Origin: Topomyia yanbarensis
Lineage: Eukaryota; Arthropoda; Insecta; Diptera; Culicidae
Direction: 5' to 3'
NCBI RefSeq assembly: GCF_030247195.1
Contig: NC_080672.1
Coordinates: forward strand, 348,810,413-348,874,412
Length of the DNA: 64,000 nucleotides
Both the position numbers and the translations under genes were made by a program. Shown here one piece after another: positions 48,602 through 59,969 of this stretch (position 1 is its first letter; the number at the start of each line of letters is the position of its first letter). The notes under the pieces are model-generated. The model did not search any database. It saw nothing but the letters and a program-made list of their open reading frames with translations, and was not told where the DNA came from.

Positions 48602-50032
48602 TAAGGAATGGTGATATTGAAATCAAAATATAGTAGGTTTGGATCATTTGGTCAAATCATTTGTCGACGGAATTGTTTCGACTAAAAATAGTAGCTTAGC
48701 TAGGAATCTACAAAATATAGTGGTTATATACAATGCAAGAAGGTACAAAAGGTTAATGTTACTTGAGAAAATAAATATAATTTCCTAGAAAGTTCAGCAT
48801 CGACAAATCAAGTAGGTAATGTAAGAGAGCCTGGAGTTAGTTGGCGGTTAGGGCCGAGTTCCCTTTCCGACCATATGTCTCTTTTTGTGTACATCAAGTA
48901 ATGTGAAATACATGTTCCAATATTTTTATGATGCATAACATTTTATTTTGTGGAATTATATTTAAATTTTCTTTCAAAAAAATTTTAAGTTGTGGAAATA
49001 CGCTTATTTCCTAAGTTATTCAGGTTTCTCCGTTTACTATCAAACGCTCTCTATAATAAATAAAAGAAGAAAAGTTTTAGATATAACTGCAGGAACACAG
49101 TGCATCAATTCATGGCTGAGATACCAAACCTGTAGTATGGACCTCCCAAGTAACAATTTTAGTGTTATTAAAATCTATTAGCGGTTTTTGAGATTTTTTT
49201 TGTATAACCAGCATTAAAGCTTTCAACTACCTGAAAACATTCTAATCACCGCTTTAAGATTACATTCCAGCTAGTTGGTCCAATCTACATTAAGTTTTTA
49301 AAGCTTGTTTAAGAATGCACAAAAAACTGTTATAAAACTCTTCTGAAGCAGCATACATATTACCGAAAATGGTTTTAAAACCGCTTAGCATTACATTTGT
49401 TTAGAATTATGCATCTCGTTTAAAATAAGCTTTAAATCTTGTCTTATTTATCATTGCTTTTGAAGGCAGCCTAAATGTAAACAAATAATATAAACATCGT
49501 CTTTGTATCGGATCTATTCGTGAAAAGAAATAATCTGAGTGTGCGTGTAATTTTAATAGTCAGATAAGTGAAATCTAATATTAAATTTGTAACTTTCCCA
49601 GTCATGCAGAACATACGGTTCAAATTTTATCGTGAATATAGCAATCAAAATGAGAATCGCATACCATCGCTTTCATTATAATGCTGTTTTAGCAAAAAAA
49701 AAGTACGCAAAGCTAAATAACTTTAAAATAACTAATTCATCACAATTTGTATACCAATTAATTTCGCCATGTTCTACAATCATTTCTAGTGTTTAGCTAA
49801 CAGTATAAAGTAGGTACTTATTCTAAATTTTCTCATTTTGAAAATTTTCAATGACTTGTATTTCATAAAAAGTTTTTACAAATGGCGACTCAGTGGCAAT
49901 CATAATAATGGCCTCCAGCGAATTATTCTTCACCCGTAAAGCCATATTGCCTATCAAATTGCTCACTATAAATGCGTTATAAAACTGCGAGTATTTATAA
50001 CTTCAACGGTGGAGGCTTGATACTCTTATAAG
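48602..50032. other. AT-rich intergenic DNA
   Basis: No gene was seen. Several short T/A-rich passages are reminiscent of old MITEs, but no paired ends were found. Confidence 0.4.
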
Positions 50033-51017
50033 TAGGGTACGCAGTACCGACCCTTTTTAGCGAGAACCGGTACTACGGTACTGAAGCCCTCAGTACCGGT
50101 AAAGTACCGGTACTCGAATATTTAAAAAAAAAATCGAAAAAAGCTTTAAACTGAAATTGAATGCTCAAACTGATGATTTTATTCTCAGATGATTGATTTG
50201 TGCTGATCAAAAAACATGTTTATTGTTTTTAATTGCTTCGGAATGGCAAGACTTATTTCACAGAAGATATTTTTCATATAGGGCACCTTCTTTAATTTCG
50301 AAATCTAGGCCACTTTGAAATCAATAACTGCTAAGTGGTGCGACTTTCGTCGATTTGAACAGATGGTAAATGTATGAAACCCTATTAACAACAGTAAATC
50401 AAAGCGAGAATGGCAGTAAATCCGAGTAGGTTAATCGGATTTCCTCTCTTGCTTTTCTGAAAATTGGTTCCGACCTTTATGTCGTTTGACCACTATTCTC
50501 TAATGCATATCAAAGCTCCTTGTTTTCCTGTAAATTATGGAGTTTTTCTGAATTTTCCGCTTACCAATAACTACAAATCGCCCCATTTGAAGCAGTTCAC
50601 CAAGTCTAAACGCTGTTCGTTCTTTTATAGATAATGGTTTAAGAGCAAACCAAATACAGACATGACTTAGATCGTAGTCTTATTACGCGCCACCCAGTGA
50701 ATAATGGAAACCAATCGGAATGTCGCTAATAAAACTTTAACTTCTAGAATTATTATGATGATAGCCCTACCTCATTCCCACACAAAGTTGTTATCTCAAC
50801 GATTTATCTAGAAGGCAAATTAATATAATTAAACGTTATCTTGCATACCGATATTTTGAAACAGATCCCCCTGCAGAGTTAACATATTTGTCATGAAAAA
50901 TTGTATAGTACCGAAAATACCGGTACTGGCTTTTGTTCAGTACCGGTATTACGGTACCAAAAATGGATCGGTATTCCCAGGATTTCCGGTACCGGTATTA
51001 CCGGTACCACAACCCTA
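50033..51017. mobile_element. hAT-like non-autonomous element, copy 1 (985 bp)
   Basis: The ends are TAGGGTACG... and ...CAACCCTA, with terminal zones built from GTACCGGTA words. The 8-bp target duplication CTTATAAG at 50025-50032 and 51018-51025 is perfect. An 8-bp duplication is typical of hAT elements. No transposase frame. Copy 2 lies at 53570-54985. Confidence 0.82.
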
Positions 51018-51372
51018 CTTATAAGAGTTTTGAAGACGCTTTTCGTAGACTATATTTTTTATTGAGAATGTTTTTAAAACTATTATAATTTCTTGTGTAC
51101 TTCAAAGCTGTCATAAAGCAAATAATAAGGCCAAAAAGATTTTTTTTATTGTAGTCAATCACACAATTTATTGGAGGTTTGAGGATAGCTTTAAGATATT
51201 AATAAGAACTGAATTATCTGGCAATGTTTATTACTTTTATAAAACCGATAGAAATGGTGGTTACTATAATAAAACCTTTATAAATTTAGTTAAAACCCGA
51301 AACGCATTAGATTTGTTGTTTGGGGCTCCTAGTGGATAAATTATTCACGCGAAAACAGTAAAGCGTACAGCA

Positions 51373-51582
51373 ATGATGTCTTCTAGGATGTTTTATGATT
51401 ATCCAAGACCTCCATTTTGGTACAGTTATAGTGATGAACCCCCCTGTGAAGTAAGATATTTGCAACAATTTATTTCAAAGTATGAAAAAGAATATGAAGT
51501 CTTCAGAAATATTAAACAACTTGTGCGACCATATTTACTAAAGACCAAAAATCTCTATTTACAATATACTCGAAGTTATTGA
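51373..51582 (+). CDS. Small open frame, unidentified (possible small gene or exon)
   Basis: 69 codons: starts MMSSRMFYDYPRPPFWYSYS, aromatic-rich at the N-terminus, then a charged helical part (FISKYEKEYEVFRNIKQLV). The composition looks protein-like against an AT-rich background. No family recognised. GAA|GTAAGA inside (near 51450) could be a donor. A second protein-like frame at 52494 may belong to the same locus, with the palindromic insertion between them. Transcript evidence is missing. Confidence 0.35.
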   Translation: MMSSRMFYDYPRPPFWYSYSDEPPCEVRYLQQFISKYEKEYEVFRNIKQLVRPYLLKTKNLYLQYTRSY

Positions 51583-51835
51583 CCACTGTTTTGTGAATAA
51601 CCCCTTAAAAATTTTTTTGCTACATAACTTCTTATATATCCTAGATAATGCAACATGTTCCAGAAAATTGTTCGTTTTATCAAGATACATATCTTTTTAG
51701 AAGAGATCACCGGTGTATCTCTTACGACTGAGAAATTAATAGGTAATTTTTGGTAAAATTGACAAAAGTTTTAAAAGTAATAATTTTTGAACGGGCAGAA
51801 ACGGACAACCAGATCTAGTTGCAATTAGAAATACT

Positions 51836-52446
51836 TTTTTATATTGTAACGACATATAATTAGCAAGGGACTGGAAGGTGAAGTATTTTTCAAATGTTAA
51901 GAGCCATAGTACTCAAGGGAGAGCAAGGATTTGAAGTAAGAAAGTTTAGAAAAGCGTGGAGTAGGGTCAATGAACAAGCTTAGAGTTTCCCGGTTACTTA
52001 GCTTTTTGTCTTCTGCATCGCAGTAGTCAGGATCTTTTGGCATTAAATGCGAATCACCTGAGTCTGCGGCATGTCCGGACAAGCGTAAAGTCAATTTAAT
52101 GACCTATGCTGTCGGAGCCGACAGCATAGGTCATTAAATTGACTTTACGCTTGTCCGGACATGCCGCAGACTCAGGTGATTCGCATTTAATGCCAAAAGA
52201 TCCTGACTACTGCGATGCAGAAGACAAAAAGCTAAGTAACCGGGAAACACTAAGCTTGTTCATTGACCCTACTCCACGCTTTTCTAAACTTTCTTACTTC
52301 AAATCCTTGCTCTCCCTTGAGTACTATGGCTCTTAATATTTGAAAAATACTTCACCTTCCAGTCCCTTGCTAATTATATGTCGTTACAATATAAAAAAGG
52401 AAAAAGATTGACTCACTATAAGTCGTTAATAAAAAAGGAAAAAAAA
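51836..52446. mobile_element. Near-perfect palindrome (51834-52399) in an apparent retroposed insertion
   Basis: Two 282-bp arms around a 2-bp spacer (52116-52117) with about two mismatches. Each arm encodes the same 65-codon frame outward (minus 52094-51897 and plus 52139-52336; segment SGHAADSGDSHLMPKDPDYC). A tail AATAAAAAAGGAAAAAAAA follows the right arm. The whole is bounded by a 13-bp direct repeat, AATTAGAAATACT, at 51823-51835 and 52447-52459, as for LINE-mediated retroposition. The encoded peptide is unidentified. Its 3' part contains GAGCCATAGTACTCAAG, shared with 22182-22521. Confidence 0.8.
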
Positions 52447-52493
52447 AATTAGAAATACTATACATCAATACTATAAAACTCAATAGAGTTTAT

Positions 52494-52685
52494 TTGTCAC
52501 TCGTTGTCTGCAGTAGAGTTATAGATAATTTGAAAAAAAAAAAAAACTATTGTGTTCCAAAAAATGTCGTTGAAAATACTCGAGATAAGAAAAATTATGC
52601 GCTAAAAATAAAACCTGCAGCAATTATAGTTCAAAAGATATTTAAAAAATATGTTCGGGGATCATCTAAATATAACGAGCTATAA
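52494..52685 (+). CDS. Small open frame with IQ-like motif, unidentified
   Basis: About 63 codons, Lys-rich; the C-terminal AAIIVQKIFKKYVRGSSK resembles an IQ calmodulin-binding motif with Val in place of Ile before Gln. The first codon is not ATG, so if real it is an exon; TGTCTGCAG near 52512 could be an acceptor. Possible partner of the 51373 frame, but no in-phase splice pair was found by hand. Confidence 0.3.
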   Translation: MSLVVCSRVIDNLKKKKNYCVPKNVVENTRDKKNYALKIKPAAIIVQKIFKKYVRGSSKYNEL

Positions 52686-53569
52686 CTTCTTAAGCATTTA
52701 AATAAGAGACTTCGTGTATTCAGAAACAAATATTCGTCAAAGCAATCTCTACAACTTTTCGAAAGACGTGAGCTCAATTCTTTTGCAAAAAAAACCTGTT
52801 TTAATCCACCTGGCAGTGCAATTGTGTCTTTCTCATTTCTCTAAACTATGGCTCGGTGGCTGGTTATGTTCAACATAATTGTGGAAATGTCTATTTCATT
52901 CTTAGTACACTTTGCCCTTATACACAATGGCTCGCCAGCCACGAACTTGTTGAGCTACGTGTCGGCGGTGAAACACTTGAAACAAAAAATATCATACTTA
53001 ATTAGCCCAATCAGCATTAGTTCAATGTTCTCTTCTTGCTAACTCATTTTGTCATTTTGTCACGAGCGAATGACTCCCCAGCTTAATTTGGTATGCTGTG
53101 TGATATAATGGTGGTTTAAAGATGATGAGGTTGTGAGGACTGGATGGGGTGGTGGTGCAAGGGGAGATTTAAGGGTATTTTAAAGGGAGGGAGTGGACAG
53201 TAGAGGGAGGGGGTAACCTCTCTCCGTATACCCCTAACTACGCCCCTATTAAAATTCAGAAACCTTATACCAGTCCAAAAATTAGGGATTAGGTTGACGA
53301 TTTTTAGAGTAATTGCATAACCTTTCTATATGAGAAAGGCAAAAATGTGCCTAATTCCAAAAAAGTGAATTTCCGCCAATTTTTTTTTTTTGAGTTTACA
53401 TCAAAACTCGACGTTTCATGCACCTTAAAGACATTTGGCATCAAAAATAAAAATTCTATTTTCAATTTTTGCTATAATATGGGAGTTTTTTGTGTGGCCG
53501 CACTCTTAAATCCGTAACTCCGGAACCGGAATTCAGATCGACACAAAATTCAATAGCAGCCGATGGGAA
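52686..53569. other. Old dispersed repeat flanking the 53570 element
   Basis: 53270-53569 and 54994-55180 together form an older repeat (CTATATGAGAAAGGC, later CACTCGGCCCTCTGGGCC) into which the hAT-like copy inserted. No gene was seen in 52686-53270; the plus frame at 52848-53042 has no known domain. Confidence 0.45.
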
Positions 53570-54985
53570 TATGGTTCGCAGTACCGACCCTTTTTGACGA
53601 GAACCGGTACTACGGTACTGAAGCCCTCAGTACCGATAAAGTACTGAAATTGAATGCTCAAAGTGATGATCTTATTCTCAGATGATTGATTTGCGCTGAT
53701 CAAAAAACATGTTTATTGTTTTTAATTGCTTCGGAATAGCAAGACTTATTTCACAGAAGATATTTTTCGTATAGGGCACCTTCTTTTATTTCGAAATCTA
53801 GGCCACTTTGAAATCAATAACTGATAAGTGGTGCGACTTTCGTCGACTTGAACAGATGGTAAATGTATGAAACCCTATTAACAACAGTAAATCAAAGCGA
53901 GAATGGCAGTAAATCCGAGCAGGTTAATCGCATTTCCTCTCTTTCTTTTCTGAAAATTGGTTTCGACCTTTATGTCGTTTGCCTACTATTCTCTAATGCA
54001 TATCAAGGCTCCTTGCTTTCCTGTAAACTATGGAGTTTTGCTGAATTTTCAGATCACCTATAATTAAAAATCGTCCCATTTGAAGCAGTTCACCATGTCT
54101 AAAACTGTTAGCTACTAAATCGCTGTTCGTTCTTTTATAGATAAGTGAATAATGAAAACCAATCAGAATGTCGCTAATAAAACTTTAACTTATAGAATTA
54201 TTAAGATGATGGCACCACCTCATTCCCACACAAAGATGCAGGGATGCCAAATGTTTTTTCAAAAAATCTGTAATATTTTTTTAAAAAGTCTGGAATTGTC
54301 TGGATGACCCAAATTCTTTAGGAAAAAGTGCATTTTACTAATTTTACTAATGAAACATGTTTGTGTATTAGTAAATATATCGGATTACTAAAAGAATTCG
54401 TTGATTGCACTGCTAATCTGGAAATGTCAAATGCTTGATTTTCAGCATAGAGCACATTGATTAAATTTGAATCTCAGAGTTTCTAGAATCTTGGACTGCT
54501 GGAACTTCTAGCTGATATAATTCGGCAAAAATTTGTTAACTTTCGGCGAAAAAAAACTGTGGTATTTTGTGTTTTCAGCTTTCTCAAAAAGTGGTTTATG
54601 AATCAAGGAAGAGTTCTTGAAACTTATTTTGTCTGGATAAATCTGGACAAATTCCCTGAAATCTGGATCAGACAAACATAAATCTGTATGTCTGGACGAG
54701 GCTTGAAAATCTGGAATAATCCAGATAAATCTGGAAGGTTGGCACCCCTGCTAAGATGATATCTCAACGATTTATCTAGAACGAAAATTAATATAATTAA
54801 ACGTTATCTTGCACACCGATATTTTGAACCAGATCCCCCTGCAGAGTTAACATATTTGTCATAAAAAATTGTATAGTACCGAAAATACCGGTACTGGCTT
54901 TTGTTCAGTACCGGTATTGCGGTACCAAAAATGGGTCGGTATTCCCGGGATTTTCGGTACCGGTATTACCGGTACCACAACCCTA
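53570..54985. mobile_element. hAT-like non-autonomous element, copy 2, with nested MITE
   Basis: Aligns with 50033-51017 over both ends and most of the interior (GCAGTACCGACCC start, CCGGTACCACAACCCTA end). Flanked by GATGGGAA (53562-53569) and GATGAGAA (54986-54993), an 8-bp duplication with one difference. An internal segment present in copy 1 (about 50641-50690) is missing, and a 512-bp MITE is inserted at 54239. Confidence 0.82.
54239..54750. mobile_element. hAT-type MITE nested in copy 2 (512 bp)
   Basis: Starts CAGGGATGCCAA and ends TTGGCACCCCTG, near-perfect inverted ends of hAT type. Flanked by CAAAGATG (54231-54238) and CTAAGATG (54751-54758), an 8-bp duplication with one mismatch. 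Copy 1 of the host element shows the empty site (CACAAAGTTGTTATCTC). The interior repeats TCTGGA words. Confidence 0.88.
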
Positions 54986-55180
54986 GATGAGAAGGCTATA
55001 CCTTTCATTTGAGACTAAGTTTGGGCAAATCAGTCCAACCATCTCTGAGAAGAATGAGTGACATTTTTGACACATACACACAAACATACTGAGTCGAATG
55101 GGATATAACACTCGGCCCTCTGGGCCGCGATCAGGTTGACGATTTTCAGAGCGATAGCTATAAACTCAGCCGTTTCCACG

Positions 55181-56050
55181 GTAACAACCAATCACCATTT
55201 GAAACACTTTTTTTGTTTCATGGCACCACATATCTAGCTGTCGTCGTTAAAAAATTGTGGGCATTTTTTCACAAAAAAGGGTTTTTTGAGTACCAATATC
55301 AATGATTTAGCAAACGAAAGATAATTCTTTTCCAAAATGGAAAAGAGTTTAAATGTTATAATGTTAGTTAACTCTGAAAACTGTCTAAAAGATATGAAAA
55401 CTGCAAAAGTTATTTAAAAATTGGGTTTTCGTGAATTGGGCCTTGCTAGTATATTTAAACTACTTTCACGGAGGACAATATATAAGATATAATTTCGTTA
55501 ACACGACACAGTTTTAAATAGTGGGTACGGTGGTTCTAAATTTAATAATATCAGAAATTTACTTATTAATGACACGAGATAGCGTTTCACAGACTTCCAG
55601 AAAATTGTAGAAAATCAAATTTTAAAAAACTTTGTCGAAACACTGGAACTCTATGTCTTGCACTTTTCATTTTACAAGAAATTTACCAAAAATTGGGGTG
55701 TTACTTAAAAAATTGGTTTCTATATATAACTTTTGCAGTTTTTATTTTTCGTTAAGATAATTTTACAAATACTTTCAGATATTTTGAAGGAGAACAATTT
55801 GTCTCAGAACGCTATACCATTAGTTTCATTCGTTAGGATGTTACATATACTTTATAAAAAATAAATTATGTCTTGAGTAAATATTGCTTGATATACAAAA
55901 TATTTAATGTAACAGCAATGGCATTTAATGAAGATGAGATTTTAAAAAATTATATTTTTATGTAAAATTTTTCATAACTTTATATAGAAAAAAGTTTAGT
56001 AGTTTGTGTATAAGAACAAATTATGCGCCTTTACATAATCTTTAAGTTGT
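55181..56050. other. AT-rich intergenic DNA
   Basis: No gene or clear repeat was seen. Confidence 0.45.
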
Positions 56051-57255
56051 CCTAAGGACAAATTTCGCGCTAAATCGTGTTCAGAGTTGGCAGCACCCTC
56101 TCAGATTTTAATTAAACTTTCTGTATATGAAGAAACTTTCTGTACATGTACACTTTGTCACAAAAAGCCATTTTGCATACTTTGTTTTTCCAAAAATGAT
56201 CTAGACTTTTTCCAAAAATGACCAAAACTGATCTAGACGAATCCTGGATTCTAGAACGTTTTTAGTAAAAAATTGCTGTTTTAAGCTCTAAAAATTGTAT
56301 TAAAAATTCTTATCCATGAAACAAAAATTTATGATTCAAAAAGGAATCGTTAAAGTATGAGAAAAATTAATTACGATCAATTGATTTTTTTTAAGAAAAT
56401 TGATTGAGTAGTTTTTCGGCAATCGTGATCACGGATAAACCATTTTTAGTAAGACGACATTTCGTGATTATCGAGCCTAAAATTTCAAATTACTACTGCT
56501 CTTGGTAGACGAAGCGCGCTTGGAAGCGCTGCAACTTTCGATCTATTTCTCGGATCTCTATAAAACTTTGGGAAAACATTCTCAAGGAGTTGTACTTTCA
56601 GATAAAATAATAAAAAAAATTGATTCTATGAAAAATGAAAAAGTATTAACCCCTTAATAAAAATATGCTTAGTTGCTAAATTAGACAATATCATCTCACA
56701 AACTGAGTTTTATTGGATTCTGAGATGATTATGACTTTTATTGGTTTAGTTTTCTATAGAAATACACTGAAGAAAAAAAATCAGTTTGGACAAGGAAAAG
56801 TTTTTTTCAAAGAACTTTTTTTCCTTGAAAGTGCACATCTTGAATTTTTGACGGTTGGTAGGAAACATAATTATCTATCTTGGAACAACATTTCATCCAA
56901 ATAAAAAATGGTTTTTTTTTGTAAATCGACTTTAAATTTTTTAAATCGTTTTTTTTTCAGCGTCGGAGTCAATGAAGAATTTTTTCAATATTTTTATTCA
57001 AAAATTTGACTAATTTTGTGAAAATCACTCCTACATCACTTTTTCGTAGGACTTGTCATTTTTAGATTAGAGCCATTTGAAAAACATTGGTAAAAAAAGT
57101 TTGGGTCTTTTCAAAAGACAGTCTAGATCATTTTTGGAAAAACAAAGTATGTAAAGTGGCTTTTTGTGACAAAGTTTTCATGTACAGAAAGTTTCATTAA
57201 AATATGAGAGGGTGCTGCCAACATTTGTTCGAGTTGGCGCGAAATTCGTCTAAGG
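56051..57255. mobile_element. Long-TIR element (about 1.2 kb, arms of about 150-180 bp)
   Basis: The left arm (from CCTAAGGACAAATTTCGCGC, through GTTGGCAGCACCCTCTCA and AACTTTCTGTA to CCAAAAATGATCTAGAC, about 56220) has an inverted match ending at 57255. The arms diverge by scattered substitutions, and the left has an extra duplicated AAACTTTCTGTA segment. The middle is AT-rich without a convincing protein; the 56713-56904 plus frame is Phe/Lys-rich and probably chance. Foldback or MITE-like, family unknown. Confidence 0.72.
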
Positions 57256-57654
57256 TTACTTTAGTGTAAAATAAAAACGTTATATCAATGAACGCGTTTT
57301 CAAGGTACACCTTAGGGCTTACATTTGAATTACTCCTGCAATGGAAAGAATGAAAGATAGAGCCTACGTGTCTTCAGAAAATTTGTCTAAAATGTGTTGT
57401 TCTGCAACTACATCGAAGGCAGTCAAGCTCTATCTCGAACTGCTGGAAAGTTCGTTTTTTCTTCTTTCTAAAATTAGAACCACCCTTACTTCTGTTCGAA
57501 CGAAAAGAAAGGACTTGCAAAGTACAACAACTATCCTGGACGTGTTAAAAGTTGACAAAAAGTTAAAATTCCTATATTTCTTGTTTTGAATTGAGCCATG
57601 TTTTTTTTCCTTTTTACAAGGTGTCCACTGGAAAAACCCTTTTATTGGAAACAC
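57256..57654. other. Intergenic DNA
   Basis: No supported gene; the plus frame at 57341-57589 (82 codons, Ser/Lys/Leu-rich) has no recognised domain. Confidence 0.35.
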
Positions 57655-57905
57655 TGAGAAAAGATATGTCCTCAAGCAGAAATCGAACCTGCGATCTCTC
57701 AGTCTCTAGTTGGGTGCGTTATTGGAGACATTGAGGGTCGATGGCTCCATTAGTAGGTATTGGAGCTGTGAAGGTGATCACGATACTGTTGGGAATCTGT
57801 GATGACATCATCACAGTTCCTCAATGGCGGAGTGGTTAATGCACTCAACTAGAGACGGAGAGATCACAGGTTCGATGACTGCTTGAGGACATATCTTTTC
57901 TGCTA
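57655..57905. repeat. Two tRNA-like sequences in inverted orientation
   Basis: The right arm (about 57820-57890, plus) has an acceptor-like pair TCCTCAA/TTGAGGA, an A-box-like TGGCGGAGTGGTTAATGC and a B-box-like GGTTCGATGAC; the anticodon-like loop is CTAGAGA, but the anticodon stem pairs poorly. The left arm (about 57665-57740) is a diverged inverted copy with GGTTCGATTTC but a degraded A box. Outer arms AAAAGATATGTCCTCAAGCAG pair. This looks like tRNA-derived repeat or tRNA pseudogenes within a foldback, not a functional tRNA. Confidence 0.6.
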
Positions 57906-58899
57906 TATGTCTAATAGAAACGAAGAAAAGTGGATTCCGCCAACTTACCCTAACCACCAACTAGCCCCGGGCTCCCATATTATTTTGTTTCGTTGTGATT
58001 CGGGTAGCAGTATGAATAATATGCTAGGCTGAATAAAAACTAAAAGCAAAGCTCTAATAATCGACGCAGTGTGTAGTGAATATATAGCCTTCCTTGTGTG
58101 ATAGTGGCGAATATGTAACCTAGAAAGAATCTGCAATAATTTGAGTGACAAAAAGTTTTATTCATTCTAATTAATCTTGCTTTAATAGGTACTACAATGA
58201 AAATTAACACATATAGGCGTTTCTCATAGAAAATCATCTCAGGGATTCAATGGTGCATTTCGATTTGAAAAAAAAATGAGTATTTCAAAAGTTACCATTG
58301 AAATCAATATAACTATGTTGTTCAACACGAACTTATTTACATTCAGAGTGTCATCTCTTTATCGATAAAAGCGTGTTGAAGGATCTCATCTAGAATTTTA
58401 TCGAGTTTTCGAAAATCATAGTGTCATCTTGCGCCGTTTTGTGCCAAAGATTGATATTTGGTCATTTGTTAAATTAATTTTTTCATGGAGACGCATGGTA
58501 TTTTTTGATTTCATGAAGTTTTGCATTATTATTCACACCGCGTCCTAATACCAAGATGAATAGGTATTATTATTACATATTTTTGGTTTTACACATACCA
58601 ATAAATACCACTCGCGTCGAATCAACAATGTCTGTGCAACTTTAACATACAGTCCACGTGCTCCTGGGTCGATTGGTGAGCGACGAATAGGGTAAAAAAA
58701 TTAAATGCGGGGCTTCTAAAACTACCCAATATTAACTAATGTCATTTAGGTGCTCCATAATGACGGCTCTGCCCGAAATAGCTGCCTCAGGTATGAAAAT
58801 TTTCATTACCACTCATTATTACATTACATATGATATTTTGAATTATACAATGGCATCTAGCTCCAGATAGTGGGTTAGAACATTTTTCATGTCGAAAAT
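57906..58899. other. AT-rich intergenic DNA
   Basis: No gene was seen. Confidence 0.45.
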
Positions 58900-59495
58900 T
58901 TGAATTGATATTTATTTTTTTTATTCATTTATTTATTTATTTATTTATTTTATTATTAATTTATTTATTTATTTATTTATTTAATTATTTATTTATTTTG
59001 TTATTTTCAGCTCATATTGAGATCCTAATGATAGTAGCTATCCGAAATGGTCATAGCACGGGACAGGTCTCGTTCTCACTTGCAATGCATCGTATCCGAT
59101 AACCAGAACACAACATTCGTAACGTGTGCTAGTGTGAGTTGTTTCAACACAATAGAAAGGGCAAACCGCACAAATCTACGCTGAACTGACTCAATTCGAT
59201 GGACACGGTTCAGATAATGAGGGACCCACACATGTGGCAACATGCCAATGTTGATCGAACGAATACTTCAAGCATCAAATATCTGAAAAGTACTTAGATA
59301 TTCTCATTATGAAACCCAAACAGCGTTATGCTTTCACAACAATATAGGTGATATGCTGCTTAAACGTTAATTGTCATCAAGTCTGAGATCTTTTACAAAG
59401 CTCGCTCTGTAAATCGTGAATTCTATTAGACAGTATTCGCGTTTTTTCCTCCAGAACGCAATGATCATGCATTTTCAGAATTTGGGGTCATTTGG
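58900..59495 (-). pseudogene. CR1/Jockey-like LINE 3' fragment with (TAAA)n tail, interrupted
   Basis: Minus-strand relic: LTFKQHITYIV, LGFIMRISKY (about 59300-59360), then WVPHYLNRVHRIESVQRRFV (about 59160-59230) and a terminal region, the thumb/connection part of CR1/Jockey RT. The 3' end runs into (TAAA)n at 58910-59000. Its 5' side is cut at 59495/59496 by the poly(A) end of the I-like LINE. The minor RT-proximal segment resembles 30300-30700. Confidence 0.65.
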
Positions 59496-59969
59496 TTTTT
59501 TTTTTTTTTTTTTTATCTTAAAATACGTTTATTTAGGCCCAAATGCTGTAGCTTAACGAGGCCGATAATTCATTTTTTTTTATATTACATGTCACATGTT
59601 AGTGGGGGAAGGGAAAGCCGTATTTAGGGGCGGCTTGCTCCCCTCTTATGTAAGTAAAGGACAAAGGTAGGAAGTGGGATACATATTGTGTAATTGACAT
59701 CGTCGTTTGCTGATTGATCATTGTGGCGGATATGCACACTTTGTTGTAGTGTTGTAGTTTCCAGCCTGTAATCGCAGGGGCGAGGGGAGGGTCGATATTT
59801 CGGATAATTATTGGCACTCTATATCATCTGCATGTGCGGTATGTCATGATGTTCTGGATAGACGGTTATCAAGAAGAGTGTGCACCGAAGACTCGTGAAG
59901 CAATGCCATATTGTAGATACAGGGATAGGTTGGTGAGATTCTACTGTGAATGAGAGAGGGTAAAATGTA
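59496..59969 (-). other. 3' UTR and poly(A) tail of the 60-kb LINE
   Basis: On the minus strand about 455 bp follow the ORF2 stop (59972-59970) and end in CCTAAATAAACGTATTTTAAG... then a 19-A run (59514-59496). The AATAAA within that sequence is a likely polyadenylation signal. The A run marks the exact 3' junction of the insertion. Confidence 0.8.

Noticed and set aside
57820..57890. Functional tRNA gene
   Set aside because: Acceptor-like and promoter boxes are present, but the anticodon and T stems pair poorly and a mirror copy is adjacent.
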